Shown: positions 42,699 through 51,079 of the stretch, one piece after another
Position numbering within the stretch: position 1 is the first letter of the stretch
Layout: each line of letters starts with the position of its first letter
Assembly: GCF_006439025.1 (NCBI RefSeq)
Contig: NZ_RCYZ01000008.1
Coordinates: 186,001-250,000 of the forward strand
DNA length: 64,000 nucleotides
Reading direction: 5' to 3'
DNA from: Hymenobacter nivis
GTDB lineage: Bacteria; Bacteroidota; Bacteroidia; Cytophagales; Hymenobacteraceae
The notes under the pieces: model-generated
The model's database searches: none
What the model was told of the DNA's origin: nothing
What the model saw: only the letters and a program-made list of their open reading frames with translations
Position numbers and translations under genes: made by a program

Positions 42699-44669
42699 AT
42701 GAAAAACTTGCTGTTGCTGCTGCTGCTGGCCGCCGGGGCCCCCGCCCGGGCCCAAACCGCGCCCGCCCCCCTGCCCGCCCCCGTCATCCGCCCCCGCGGC
42801 ATCGTGCTGATGGACACCACCACCGCCCGGGCCATTGCCATCAGCGGCACTGTGCGCGACGACCGAGGCCAGCCGCTGCCCGGCGCCACGGTGCTCATTA
42901 AGGGCACCCAGCGCGGCGCCAGTACCGATGCCCAGGGCCACTACCTGCTGCTGGTGCCCCGCGCCGCGCGGGCTACGTTGGTGTTCAGCTCCGTGGGCTA
43001 CGCCACCCAGCAGCGCCGCGTGGGCAAGGACGTAGTGATCAACGTGGTAATAAAGCCGGATGCCCAAGCGCTCCAAGAAGTGGTGGTGGACTACGGGGCC
43101 CCCAGCCGCGGGTACGTGGCCGGCAGCGCAGCTCCAGCCCTGCAAGGCCGAGCCAGTGGCCTCATGATAACCCACGCCCCCGCGCCCTTGCCCTATTATC
43201 GCCCCGCCCGGCCCGAAGCCGGCGCCGGCGATACCTACGCCCACGTGGCCGAAAACGCGTTCCAAGCCGTTCAGAAAGAGCCGCTCAGCACCTTCGCCCT
43301 CGACGTGGACAATGCCAGCTACGCCAACGTGCGCCGCTTCCTCACCGAAGGCCAGCTGCCCCCGGCCGACGCCGTGCGAGTGGAAGAAATGCTGAACTAC
43401 TTCCACTACGACTACCCCGCGCCGCCCCCCGCCAGCCCCGACCCCGTGCGCATCAGCACCGAGCTGGCCGTGTGCCCCTGGAACCCCGCGCACCAGCTGG
43501 CGCGCATCGGCATCCGGGCCCGCAGCGTGGAAACCAGCGCCTTACCACCCGCCAACCTGGTGTTTTTGGTGGACGTGTCGGGCTCGATGCAGGGCCCCGA
43601 CCGCCTCGGCTTGGTGCAGGCCGGCCTGCGCCTGCTCGTGCGCCAGCTGCGGCCCCAAGACCGCGTGGCCTTGGTGGCCTACGCTGGGGCCGCCGGCCTG
43701 GTGCTGCCGCCCACGCCCGGCAACCAGCCCGAGGCCATCCTCGGGGCCATCGACCGACTGGAGGCGGGCGGCTCCACGGCCGGCGGCGCGGGCCTGCGCC
43801 TGGCCTACGCCACGGCCCGCCAGTACTTTCAGAAGGATGGTAACAACCGCGTGATTTTGGCCACCGACGGCGACTTCAACGTGGGCGAAAGCTCGGACGC
43901 GGCGATGGAGCAACTGATTGTGAACGAGCGCGAAAGTGGCGTGTTTCTCACCGTGCTGGGCTGCGGCCGCGGCAACCTGCGCGACGCCCGCATGGAAACC
44001 CTGGCCGACAAGGGCAATGGCAACTACGCCTACCTCGACAACCTCGCCGAGGCCCAGCGCGTGCTGGTGGCGCAGTTCGGCGGCACGCTCTTCACGGTGG
44101 CCAAGGATGTGAAGTTGCAGGTCGAATTCAACCCCGCCCGCGTGGCCCACTACCGCCTCGTGGGCTACGAAAACCGCCTGCTGGCCGCCGAAGACTTCAA
44201 CAACGACCGCAAGGACGCCGGCGAGTTGGGCGCGGGCCACACCGTCACGGCCCTCTACGAGCTGGTGCCCACGGGGGCCCCGCAGCCCTTAGTGGACAAG
44301 CTCAAGTACCAGCCCGCCCCGGCGCCGCCCGTTACCATGCAGCAGTTCATTACCAACGACGTACTCACCGTGAAGCTGCGCTACAAGCAGCCCCAAGGCG
44401 CTAACAGCCAGCTGCTGGTGCAGGTGCTGAACGGCACCGCCGCTCCCGTGGCGCAGGCTTCGGCCGATTTCCGCTTCGCCGCCGCCGTGGCTCAGTTTGG
44501 GCTGCTGCTGCGCCAGAGCCCGCAGGCCGGCGCCGCCACTTGGGCCGCCACTGCCGCGCTGGCCGCCGGCGCCCGGGGCCCCGACGCCGATGGCTACCGC
44601 GCCGAGCTGGTGCGCCTCGTGGGCCTGGCCCAGGGCCTGGGCGGGGCCGGGGCCCTGGGCGTGCGCTAG
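42699..44669 (+). CDS. vWA-domain protein with SusC-like N-terminal carboxypeptidase-regulatory domain
   Basis: 656 aa from ATG 42699 (MKNLLLLLLLAAGAPARAQ). Signal peptide; then residues 50-130 form a CarboxypepD_reg-like domain (ISGTVRDDRGQPLPGATVLIKGTQRG, VFSSVGYATQQ) ending ALQEVVVDYG as in SusC-type receptors. A vWA N-terminal domain (LSTFALDVDNASYANVRRFL) and the vWA fold with MIDAS DVSGSM follow, then a DUF3520-like C-terminus. It is presumably an envelope adhesion or scaffold protein. Divergent from the sigma/anti-sigma pair with a 112-bp gap, suggesting co-regulation. A hairpin terminator follows. Confidence 0.9.
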   Translation: MKNLLLLLLLAAGAPARAQTAPAPLPAPVIRPRGIVLMDTTTARAIAISGTVRDDRGQPLPGATVLIKGTQRGASTDAQGHYLLLVPRAARATLVFSSVGYATQQRRVGKDVVINVVIKPDAQALQEVVVDYGAPSRGYVAGSAAPALQGRASGLMITHAPAPLPYYRPARPEAGAGDTYAHVAENAFQAVQKEPLSTFALDVDNASYANVRRFLTEGQLPPADAVRVEEMLNYFHYDYPAPPPASPDPVRISTELAVCPWNPAHQLARIGIRARSVETSALPPANLVFLVDVSGSMQGPDRLGLVQAGLRLLVRQLRPQDRVALVAYAGAAGLVLPPTPGNQPEAILGAIDRLEAGGSTAGGAGLRLAYATARQYFQKDGNNRVILATDGDFNVGESSDAAMEQLIVNERESGVFLTVLGCGRGNLRDARMETLADKGNGNYAYLDNLAEAQRVLVAQFGGTLFTVAKDVKLQVEFNPARVAHYRLVGYENRLLAAEDFNNDRKDAGELGAGHTVTALYELVPTGAPQPLVDKLKYQPAPAPPVTMQQFITNDVLTVKLRYKQPQGANSQLLVQVLNGTAAPVAQASADFRFAAAVAQFGLLLRQSPQAGAATWAATAALAAGARGPDADGYRAELVRLVGLAQGLGGAGALGVR

Positions 44670-44697
44670 GGCGGCCCCGGCCCCGGGGCCCCACCAA

Positions 44698-44727
44698 AAG
44701 GCCCCGCTGCGCTGGCAGCGGGGCCTT
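44698..44727 (+). terminator. Hairpin terminator after the vWA gene
   Basis: Perfect 13-bp stem (44698-44710 / 44715-44727) with loop GCTG. Confidence 0.8.
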
Positions 44728-44918
44728 GGAGATAAGGCACCCGAATAAAACACGCGAATGGCCGGGCGGCTGGATTCCCGGCGGGTAATGATCGGTACTT
44801 ATTTCAAAACCGTGCCAGGATGGAGAAAAGGGCCCTGGGGCCCCAGGAGGCGGTTTGGGCCCCCGGCGGTGGGGCCCCGCCGCCGGGGCGGGGCCCGCTG
44901 CACTACGCAAAACGCCCC

Positions 44919-44926
44919 TACCTTTG
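44919..44926 (+). promoter_or_regulatory. Bacteroidota -7 promoter element TACCTTTG
   Basis: Exact TAnnTTTG match 35 bp upstream of the lipoprotein start at 44962. Confidence 0.5.
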
Positions 44927-44961
44927 GCTGAACCCTTCCTGTACTAACTAATTTCCGTTCA

Positions 44962-45978
44962 GTGTTTTCATCGAAAGTTTTCGGCCCGCTGGCCGCCTGC
45001 GCTCTGCTGGCCGCCGCAGCCCTGCCCGCTTGCCAAAACCGCCCCATCGAGGGCGAGAAATCAGCAGTGGAAGCCAACAACGCCACCCCGCCGCCGGTCG
45101 TCGATAGCCTCAAAATCAAGCGCTTGACCATGCAGCGCGACTCGCTGAAGGCCGACAGCATTGCCCGCAAAACCGGGCAGCTGCCGGGGGCCATCCTGCC
45201 GGGCCACCGCATCGTGGCGTTTTACGGCAACATCCGCTCGAAGGGCATGGGCATTTTGGGCCGCGAGCCCAAGGAGCAGATGATGCGCAAATTCGATAAA
45301 GTGCTGGCCGAGTGGCAGGCCGCTGACCCCAGCCTGCCCGTGATGCCGGCGCTGCACAGCGTCACCATCACGGCCCAGGGTGCGGCCGGCTCCGACGGCA
45401 AGTACCGCCTGATGAACTCGAAAAGCACCATCGAGGAAACGCGCGCCTGGGCCAAGGAGAAAAACGCCCTCCTGTTCATGGACGTGCAGGTGGGCCTGAG
45501 CGACCTGCCCCACGAGCTGCCCAAACTGACGGAATACCTCAAGGACCCGATGGTGCACCTCGGCATCGACCCCGAGTTTGCCATGGCCACGAAGAATGCG
45601 CGGCCGGGCAAAAAAATCGGCACCTACGACGCCAAGGACGTGAACTACGCCATCAACTTCCTGGCCCGCATCGTGAGCGAAAACCACCTGCCGCCCAAAA
45701 TCCTGATGGTGCACCGCTTCACGCAGGGCATGCTCACCAACTACAAAAACATCAAGCTCGACCCGCGCGTGCAGGTGGTGATGGACATGGACGGCTGGGG
45801 CAACCCCACCCTCAAGAAGGATTCGTACAAGGCCTACGTGGAGAAGCAGCCCGTGCAGTACGCCGGCTTCAAGCTCTTCTACGAGTACGACATCAAGCCC
45901 AAGGGCTCGCACCTGATGACGCCCAAGGAAGTGCTAACCGAGCTGAACCCGGTGCCGCTCTACATCCAGTACCAATAG
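44962..45978 (+). CDS. Conserved lipoprotein of an unnamed, possibly TIM-barrel family
   Basis: 338 aa from a GTG at 44962. Lipobox LPAC, Cys24. After a Lys/Asp-rich linker the domain starts GHRIVAFYGNIRSKGMGILG and continues VMPALHSVTITAQGAAGSDGKYRL, ALLFMDVQVGLSD, VHLGIDPEFAM, GTYDAKDVNYAINFLARIV, LPPKILMVHRFT and VVMDMDGWG. I recall similar proteins in Actinobacteria without assigned function. The alternation of strands with D/H/E-containing loops fits a barrel hydrolase, which is inference. The stop is fused to GGCCCCC and a terminator follows at 46005. Confidence 0.75.
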   Translation: MFSSKVFGPLAACALLAAAALPACQNRPIEGEKSAVEANNATPPPVVDSLKIKRLTMQRDSLKADSIARKTGQLPGAILPGHRIVAFYGNIRSKGMGILGREPKEQMMRKFDKVLAEWQAADPSLPVMPALHSVTITAQGAAGSDGKYRLMNSKSTIEETRAWAKEKNALLFMDVQVGLSDLPHELPKLTEYLKDPMVHLGIDPEFAMATKNARPGKKIGTYDAKDVNYAINFLARIVSENHLPPKILMVHRFTQGMLTNYKNIKLDPRVQVVMDMDGWGNPTLKKDSYKAYVEKQPVQYAGFKLFYEYDIKPKGSHLMTPKEVLTELNPVPLYIQYQ

Positions 45979-46004
45979 GGCCCCCGGGGCCCTGCCGCAC
46001 ACAC

Positions 46005-46037
46005 AAAGGGCTTCCCGCTAATTGCGGGAAGCCCTTT
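46005..46037. terminator. Hairpin terminator after the 44962-45978 lipoprotein gene
   Basis: Perfect 14-bp stem (46005-46018 / 46024-46037), five-base loop, T-run at the 3' end. Confidence 0.85.
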
Positions 46038-46108
46038 TCATATCTTAAGTGAATCGTCACCTAATTAAGCCACGTATAAACGGTGTTACAATTGGCGTGC
46101 CACAATTA

Positions 46109-47683
46109 TTAATGGCCGGCGTTTAGGTCCATTTTTTCGCCGGCTTTGGCTCGTTTAATCAGCAGGATAAGCGGCAGGCAAGCAATGAAGAAGAAGCCCA
46201 ACGTGGTGAATATCTGCGAGTAAGTGATGATGGACACCTGCTTCATCAGCACGCCTTCGAGGGCGGCGTAGGCCTGCTGGCGGGCCTGCTCGGCGGGGAA
46301 GCCGCGGTTGATGAAGTTCTGGGTGAAGGCCTGGATGCGCTGCACCGTTTCGGGGTTGTAGAGCGAGATGTTGGGCAGCAGGCCCACGCGGGTGCCGGCG
46401 ATGCTGCGCTCGAGGTAGGTGCCCACGATGGCCACCCCAAACGAGCCGCCGAGCTGGCGAATCATGCCGGTGAGGCCCGCGGCCTGGCCCGCATCTTTGC
46501 CGGCCAGGCCGGCCAGGCTCATGGTGGTGATGGGCAGGAAGATGAGGCCCAGGCCCACGCCGCGCACAATCAGGGGCCAGAAGAAGTCGCTGGTGCCGGC
46601 GGTGGGCGAAATCTTGGCGCTCATCCAGAACGTGAAGCCGAAGAAGATGGTGAAGCCCATGGCCAGCAGTATCTTCTGGGGCACGCCGTTTTGCAGCGCC
46701 TTGCCGATGACCGGCATCATGAAGCCCGAAGCCAGGGCCCCCGGCAGCAGCAGCAAGCCGGTTTGGGCGGCCGAAAAGCCCAGGATGCGCTGCGTGAAAA
46801 TGGGCAGCACGAACACCGAGGCAAACAGCCCGAACCCGAGCACGAACGAGAGGAAGGCCCCCACCGCCAGGTTGCGGCTTTTGGTGAGCACCCGCAAATC
46901 CACGATGGGCCGGGTGGCCGTGAGCTCGCGCCAGATGAAGCCGATGATGCCCACGGCGGACAGCACGGCGAACAGCACGATGACGCGGCTGTCGAACCAG
47001 TCTTCGGTTTCGCCCTGCTCCAGCACGTATTGCAGCGAGCCCACGCCCAAAATCAGCAGCCCGATGCCGGCCCAGTCAATTTTGCTCAGGGGCGTCGGAA
47101 CGGCGTTGCGGATGCGCTCGGGGTCGCGGATGAATAGGAAGGTGAAGATGCTGGCCAGGATGCCCACCGGCACGTTCACGAAGAAAATCCAAGGCCAGCC
47201 GAGGCTGCTGTCCACGATGTAGCCGCCGAGGGTGGGCCCCACGGTGGGCCCGATGATGACGCCCATGCCAAACAGGGCCTGGCCCAGGGCCAGCTGCTTG
47301 GGCGGAAACGTATCGACCAAAATGGACTGCGAGGTGGCCATGAGGGCCCCGCCGCCCACGCCCTGGATGAAGCGGAAAGCCACCAGCTCCCAGATGTTGG
47401 TGCTCTGCCCGCAGGCCACCGAGGCCAGGGTGAAGATGATGACCGAGGTGAGGAAGTAGTTGCGCCGCCCGAACTGCTCGGCCAGAAAGCCGGTCATCGG
47501 AATCACAATTACGTTGGCAATGGCGTAGGAGGCCACTACCCAGCTCACTTCCTGCTGCGTGGCCGAGAGGTTGCCCATCATCTGGGTCAGGGCCACGTTC
47601 ACGATGCTGGTGTCAATCAGCTCCAGCAACACGCAGAGGACCACCGTCACGACGATGATCCACTTGGTAAATCCGGTTTCCAT
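46109..47683 (-). CDS. DHA2 family drug efflux MFS permease (EmrB type)
   Basis: 524 aa with 14 predicted membrane segments. The N-terminal segment is LLELIDTSIVNVAL, the DHA2 motif D1. Motif A-like GFLAEQFGRRNYFL lies between TM2 and TM3, motif C is ALFGMGVIIGPTVGPTLGGYI in TM5, and the C-terminus is basic. It exports drugs or metabolites in exchange for protons, coupled through the adaptor encoded just upstream to the TolC protein of the same operon. Last gene of the operon. Confidence 0.95.
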   Translation of the reverse strand: METGFTKWIIVVTVVLCVLLELIDTSIVNVALTQMMGNLSATQQEVSWVVASYAIANVIVIPMTGFLAEQFGRRNYFLTSVIIFTLASVACGQSTNIWELVAFRFIQGVGGGALMATSQSILVDTFPPKQLALGQALFGMGVIIGPTVGPTLGGYIVDSSLGWPWIFFVNVPVGILASIFTFLFIRDPERIRNAVPTPLSKIDWAGIGLLILGVGSLQYVLEQGETEDWFDSRVIVLFAVLSAVGIIGFIWRELTATRPIVDLRVLTKSRNLAVGAFLSFVLGFGLFASVFVLPIFTQRILGFSAAQTGLLLLPGALASGFMMPVIGKALQNGVPQKILLAMGFTIFFGFTFWMSAKISPTAGTSDFFWPLIVRGVGLGLIFLPITTMSLAGLAGKDAGQAAGLTGMIRQLGGSFGVAIVGTYLERSIAGTRVGLLPNISLYNPETVQRIQAFTQNFINRGFPAEQARQQAYAALEGVLMKQVSIITYSQIFTTLGFFFIACLPLILLIKRAKAGEKMDLNAGH

Positions 47684-47809
47684 TCTGTGCTAGGGTAGGA
47701 GGATAAGCGGGTAAACGGGAGTTGTCAGCTGTGGACGAGTAGCTTTTGTAAGCCTAATTCTCTCAGCCACGACTAACAACTCACTCATTCACACCTTCCT
47801 CGTTCACAA
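47684..47809. other. Gap between emrB- and emrA-like genes with an imperfect inverted repeat
   Basis: Imperfect arms 47719-47739 and 47762-47782 (16 of 21 paired) and TCACTCATTCAC motifs. Looks like an eroded palindromic element; no gene seen. Confidence 0.4.
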
Positions 47810-48910
47810 TTATTTAACCGCCACGATGGCGTTTACGCTCATGCCGGCGCGCAGCGGGTGCTTGGGGTCTTCCTTGTCGAGCACGATTTTAACGGGCACG
47901 CGCTGGGTCACCTTCACGAAGTTGCCGCTGGCGTTGTCGGGGGGCAGCAGGGCGAAGCGGGCCCCCGTGGCGGCCGACAGCGACTCGATGTGGCCCTCAA
48001 ACTCTTCGTTGGGGTAGGCATCCACTTCAATTTTAGCTTTCTGGCCCACCTGCATGTCTTCGAGCTGGGTTTCCTTGAAGTTGGCGATAACCCAGGTTTT
48101 GCCGCTCGATACCAAGCCGATGAGCTGCTGGCCGGGGCCCACCACCTGGCCGGGCTGCACGTTTTTCTTGCTCACGATGCCGTTGGCGGGCGCCACGAGC
48201 GTGGTGTAGCTCAGCTGCAGCTTGGCGTTGTCGAGGTCCGACTGGCGCTGCTTCACCACGGCCTGGGCCACGGCAATCTGCTGCTGGGCCGCCGCCACCT
48301 GCTGGCGGGCCACCGATACCTGGTCCTGGGCAGTGCTTTGCTGGGCGGCGGTCATTTTCAGGTTGGCCGCTACGGCGTCGTAGTCGCTCTGCGGGATGAT
48401 GTCGTCTTTGCGAAGCTTCACGCTACGCGCCAAATCCTGCTGCAAGCGCGCCCGGCTGGCGGCGCTCACGCCGATGGTGGTTTGGGCGGTGCGCACGTTG
48501 GCCTGGGCCGTGCCCACCCCGGCGCGGGCGGCTACTACCTGGGCCTGGGCCGCCACGAGGGCCGCCTCCATGGCGTTCACGCGCTGCTGGTAGTCCGACT
48601 TATCGATGGTAACGAGCGTGTCGCCCTTCTTCACCACTTGGTTGTCATTGACATATACTTTGATGACCGGGCCCCCAACGCGGGGAATAACGGGGTACAC
48701 GTCGCCTTCCACGGCGGCGTCGTCGGTGCTTTCGTGGGCCTGCGAAAACTGGTAGCGCGTCCAGCCAAAATAGGCACCGGCCAGCAGTACCACGGCCAGG
48801 ATGACCATCACGAGGGGGTTGCGGCGCTTGGGGGCTTCGAGGGGCTCGGCGACGGCCTCGGGGGCCGCGTCGGGCGCAAAAGTGTCTTGGGGAGCGGTGG
48901 AGGTAGCCAT
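47810..48910 (-). CDS. HlyD/EmrA-type membrane fusion adaptor
   Basis: 366 aa. Cytoplasmic Pro/Glu-rich N-terminus, one membrane helix at about 34-51 (VMVILAVVLLAGAYFGWTRY), then a biotinyl-lipoyl-like half (STDDAAVEGDVYPVIPRVGGPVIKVYVNDNQVVKKGDTLVTID). A long coiled-coil hairpin rich in Ala and Gln (about 90-215) and the second half TTLVAPANGIVSKKNVQPGQVV follow. It bridges the MFS permease and TolC. Located 102 nt upstream of emrB-like and 75 nt downstream of the stress protein gene. Confidence 0.95.
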   Translation of the reverse strand: MATSTAPQDTFAPDAAPEAVAEPLEAPKRRNPLVMVILAVVLLAGAYFGWTRYQFSQAHESTDDAAVEGDVYPVIPRVGGPVIKVYVNDNQVVKKGDTLVTIDKSDYQQRVNAMEAALVAAQAQVVAARAGVGTAQANVRTAQTTIGVSAASRARLQQDLARSVKLRKDDIIPQSDYDAVAANLKMTAAQQSTAQDQVSVARQQVAAAQQQIAVAQAVVKQRQSDLDNAKLQLSYTTLVAPANGIVSKKNVQPGQVVGPGQQLIGLVSSGKTWVIANFKETQLEDMQVGQKAKIEVDAYPNEEFEGHIESLSAATGARFALLPPDNASGNFVKVTQRVPVKIVLDKEDPKHPLRAGMSVNAIVAVK

Positions 48911-48985
48911 TGGGAGATAAACGTTAAACGGTGCGGAAAAGCCTGGTTGAGAAAAGGTTGGGTGGGGCCCCTGGGGGCCCCGGGG

Positions 48986-49384
48986 CTACGCGGCGGGGGC
49001 CCGCACCAGCAGCGTGGGGCAGGGCGCGGTGCGCAGCACCACTTCGGCGGTGTTGCCCATCAAAAAGCGGGTGAGGCCGGTCTGGCCATGCGCCCCGATA
49101 ACAATTAAGTCGGCGTGGCGGCGGCCGGCTTCGGCCACAATTTCGGGGGCCGCCTCGCCCTGCACCGTGCCTGTGCTCACGTGGGGGGCCCCGGCTTGCT
49201 CGGCGGCTAGGCGCAGGCCGGCCAGGCGGTCAGCCCCGGCGGGGGCAGCTGCGTCCTGCGGCTCGCGCACGTGCAGCAGGCGCAGCTCGGCCCCGGTGGC
49301 GGCGGCCAGGGCCGCGGCGTAGGCCACCAGCCCCGGCGTCGCGGCCGAAAAGTCAAGCGGGCAGAGGATGGAGGTGAGGATCAT
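48986..49384 (-). CDS. Universal stress protein (UspA family)
   Basis: 132 aa, one Usp domain. N-terminal ILTSILCPLDFSA and the ATP-binding signature GAHGQTGLTRFLMGNTAEVVLRTAPCPTLLV (G-2x-G-9x-G-T pattern). It is embedded in the efflux operon between the TolC-type gene and the adaptor, so it is presumably co-expressed under the control of the sigma-54 regulator. Its role in efflux is unknown. The stop TAG is followed by a GGGGCCCC cluster. Confidence 0.93.
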   Translation of the reverse strand: MILTSILCPLDFSAATPGLVAYAAALAAATGAELRLLHVREPQDAAAPAGADRLAGLRLAAEQAGAPHVSTGTVQGEAAPEIVAEAGRRHADLIVIGAHGQTGLTRFLMGNTAEVVLRTAPCPTLLVRAPAA

Positions 49385-49402
49385 TTCTAGATTAAAAATT
49401 AC

Positions 49403-49482
49403 GAATTAAAAAGCATGAATCAGGGGCCTGTTGCTGCGTGCGTGGTGCACTAGCAACACTCTCAATTCAGCGTTTTTAATTC
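49403..49482. repeat. AT-rich imperfect palindromic element
   Basis: Outer arms 49403-49420 / 49465-49482 (GAATTAAAAA-type) with an inner GTTGCT/AGCAAC pair. It fills the gap between the TolC-type and stress-protein genes. Confidence 0.55.
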
Positions 49483-49484
49483 CC

Positions 49485-50861
49485 CTATTGCCAGATTTGC
49501 TCGCCGGTGGCGCGGCGCAGCTGGTACTGGCCGAGGGTGTAGTTATACATGGCTTGGGCCCGGGCCAGGCGCGACTGCGCCAGCTGGGTTTCGGCGTCGA
49601 GCACGTCGAGGTTTTGGCCCACGCCGTAGCGGTAGCGGCCTTGGGCGCGGGTGAGGGCGTCGGTGGCCTGGGCCACTTGCTGCAGCGCGTTGTCGTAGCG
49701 GGCCTTGCTGAATTCCATGTTATTAGCGGCCTGGCGCACGTCGGCGCGGATTTGCTCCTGCGTATCCTGGGTGCGGGCCACGGCGCTGCGGTAGTTGGCG
49801 GTGGCCTCCACGCGCTGCTTTTTGTTCTTACCGCCGTCGTAAATGGGCACCGACAGCTGGGCCACCGCCACCGTGTTGAAGCGGATGTCGGTGATGGCCA
49901 CGTTGGGCAGGATGTAGCCGTTTTTGCCGCCCACTTGGGCCCCCACGCCCAGGCTGGGCATGTTGCTGCGCTCGATGAGCTTGGCTTGCAATTCGGCGGT
50001 GGCTTCGGCGTCTTTCGAAAGCTTCACCTCGGGGCGGTTTTGGGCGGCCTTGGCCAGCTCGGCTTCCAGGTCCACGGACTGCGGCTGGTAGTCCAGGCGG
50101 CCCTTCACGGGGATATCGGCTTGCTGCGGCTTATGCAGCAGGCGGGCCAGCTGCACCTGTTGGTTACGCAACTGGTTCTGCAAATCGAGCTTGGTGTTTT
50201 GGGCCTGCGTGATGCGCACGTCGGTCGTCGTCACGTCAAACTTGGTGCTCACGCCGGCTTCCACCCGCTTCTGCATCTCGTTGCGGTGGGCCACCAGCGA
50301 GGCAATCTGCTCGTCCTGCACCAGAATGCTTTCGCGGGCAAACAGGATGTTGTAGTACACCTGCGCGGCGTTGAAGGCCAGGTCGCGCCGGGCCACCACG
50401 ATGTTGTCTTGGGCGGTTTGCACCTGCGAGCGCGACAAATTGGTCGTCGCCCCGCGCTTGCCAAAGTCCAGCAGCTCGTATTGGGCCGTCAAGTGCGCGT
50501 CGAAGTTGTTGTTGGGCACGAACGAGAGTACGTCGTTGCCGAAAGCCACCTTCGACACCGGATCGAGGCGGGTGTAAGTGGCGGTGCCCGTGATCTGGGG
50601 CAGGAAGCCGGCCTGCGACTGGGCGAGGCGGCTGCTGGCGGCGTTGGCCAGCTCGGTTAGGTTCGTGATGCCGGGGTTGGCGTCCAGCACGGCCTGCACG
50701 GTGCCGCCCAGCGTCAGCGAGTCGCTGGCCAGGCCAATGGCTTGGGCCGAGGCGGGCACACCGGGCTGGTTTTGCGCCAGCACCGGGCTGGCTAACAGCA
50801 AAGCGGCCCCCAGCAGCAGCGGCGACCCGGCTAGCCCGGCAGATTTAGATCGTGGAAACAT
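49485..50861 (-). CDS. TolC family outer-membrane efflux protein
   Basis: 458 aa from ATG 50861 (MFPRSKSAGLAG); a longer frame to 50900 is rejected because it would cover the predicted -12 promoter element. Signal peptide to VLA. Duplicated OEP helical hairpins: LTLGGTVQAVLDANPGITNL, LSRSQVQTAQDNIVVARRDLAFNAAQVYYNIL, ATANYRSAVARTQDTQEQI, ending with LDAETQLAQSRLARAQAMYNYTLGQYQL. First gene of the Emr-type operon; probably driven by the sigma-54 promoter at 50895-50910. Confidence 0.94.
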   Translation of the reverse strand: MFPRSKSAGLAGSPLLLGAALLLASPVLAQNQPGVPASAQAIGLASDSLTLGGTVQAVLDANPGITNLTELANAASSRLAQSQAGFLPQITGTATYTRLDPVSKVAFGNDVLSFVPNNNFDAHLTAQYELLDFGKRGATTNLSRSQVQTAQDNIVVARRDLAFNAAQVYYNILFARESILVQDEQIASLVAHRNEMQKRVEAGVSTKFDVTTTDVRITQAQNTKLDLQNQLRNQQVQLARLLHKPQQADIPVKGRLDYQPQSVDLEAELAKAAQNRPEVKLSKDAEATAELQAKLIERSNMPSLGVGAQVGGKNGYILPNVAITDIRFNTVAVAQLSVPIYDGGKNKKQRVEATANYRSAVARTQDTQEQIRADVRQAANNMEFSKARYDNALQQVAQATDALTRAQGRYRYGVGQNLDVLDAETQLAQSRLARAQAMYNYTLGQYQLRRATGEQIWQ

Positions 50862-50894
50862 AGAGCAAAAGCGGTAAAGTGTTGCCGCCGCTTT

Positions 50895-50910
50895 AGCCAA
50901 GCCTATGCCA
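50895..50910 (-). promoter_or_regulatory. Sigma-54-like -24/-12 promoter for the tolC-usp-emrAB operon
   Basis: On the minus strand TGGCAT-N5-TGGCT, which keeps the GG-N10-GC core of sigma-54 promoters (consensus TGGCAC-N5-TTGC). A transcript would start about 20-25 bp before the ATG at 50861. An enhancer-binding protein gene is divergent next door. Confidence 0.55.
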
Positions 50911-51031
50911 CGTCAAAAATGAGTTGCTGCCACCGCCTCAGAGCGTAACAAAAAGTGCCTTGGGGCCCCAGAATCACCGTTTATTAATTAAAATCAGCCT
51001 AGCTTAAAACATCAGTCCCCCACAAACGTGT

Positions 51032-51047
51032 TCCTGTTATATCAGGA
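51032..51047. promoter_or_regulatory. Operator/enhancer palindrome 1 (TCCTG-N6-CAGGA)
   Basis: 16-bp dyad identical to the site at 51064-51079 except for one base. It lies about 155 bp upstream of the predicted sigma-54 transcription start, a normal enhancer distance. Confidence 0.65.
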
Positions 51048-51063
51048 ATTGCCCACATAACGG

Positions 51064-51079
51064 TCCTGCTATATCAGGA
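51064..51079. promoter_or_regulatory. Operator/enhancer palindrome 2 (TCCTG-N6-CAGGA), abutting the regulator start codon
   Basis: Second dyad, 32 bp (about three helical turns) from the first. It ends one base before the ATG at 51080, so a bound protein should also block the regulator's own expression. Confidence 0.65.

Larger units (their letters stand above)
44670..44961. other. Intergenic region with terminator and promoter
   Basis: 292 bp without an ORF. Contains a hairpin at 44698-44727, several GGGGCCCC palindromes (44690s, 44840s, 44870s), and a -7 promoter box at 44919-44926. Confidence 0.6.

Noticed and set aside
42587..42907. N-terminal extension of the ECF sigma factor
   Set aside because: It would overlap the signal-peptide region of the divergent vWA gene and has no sigma-factor motifs.
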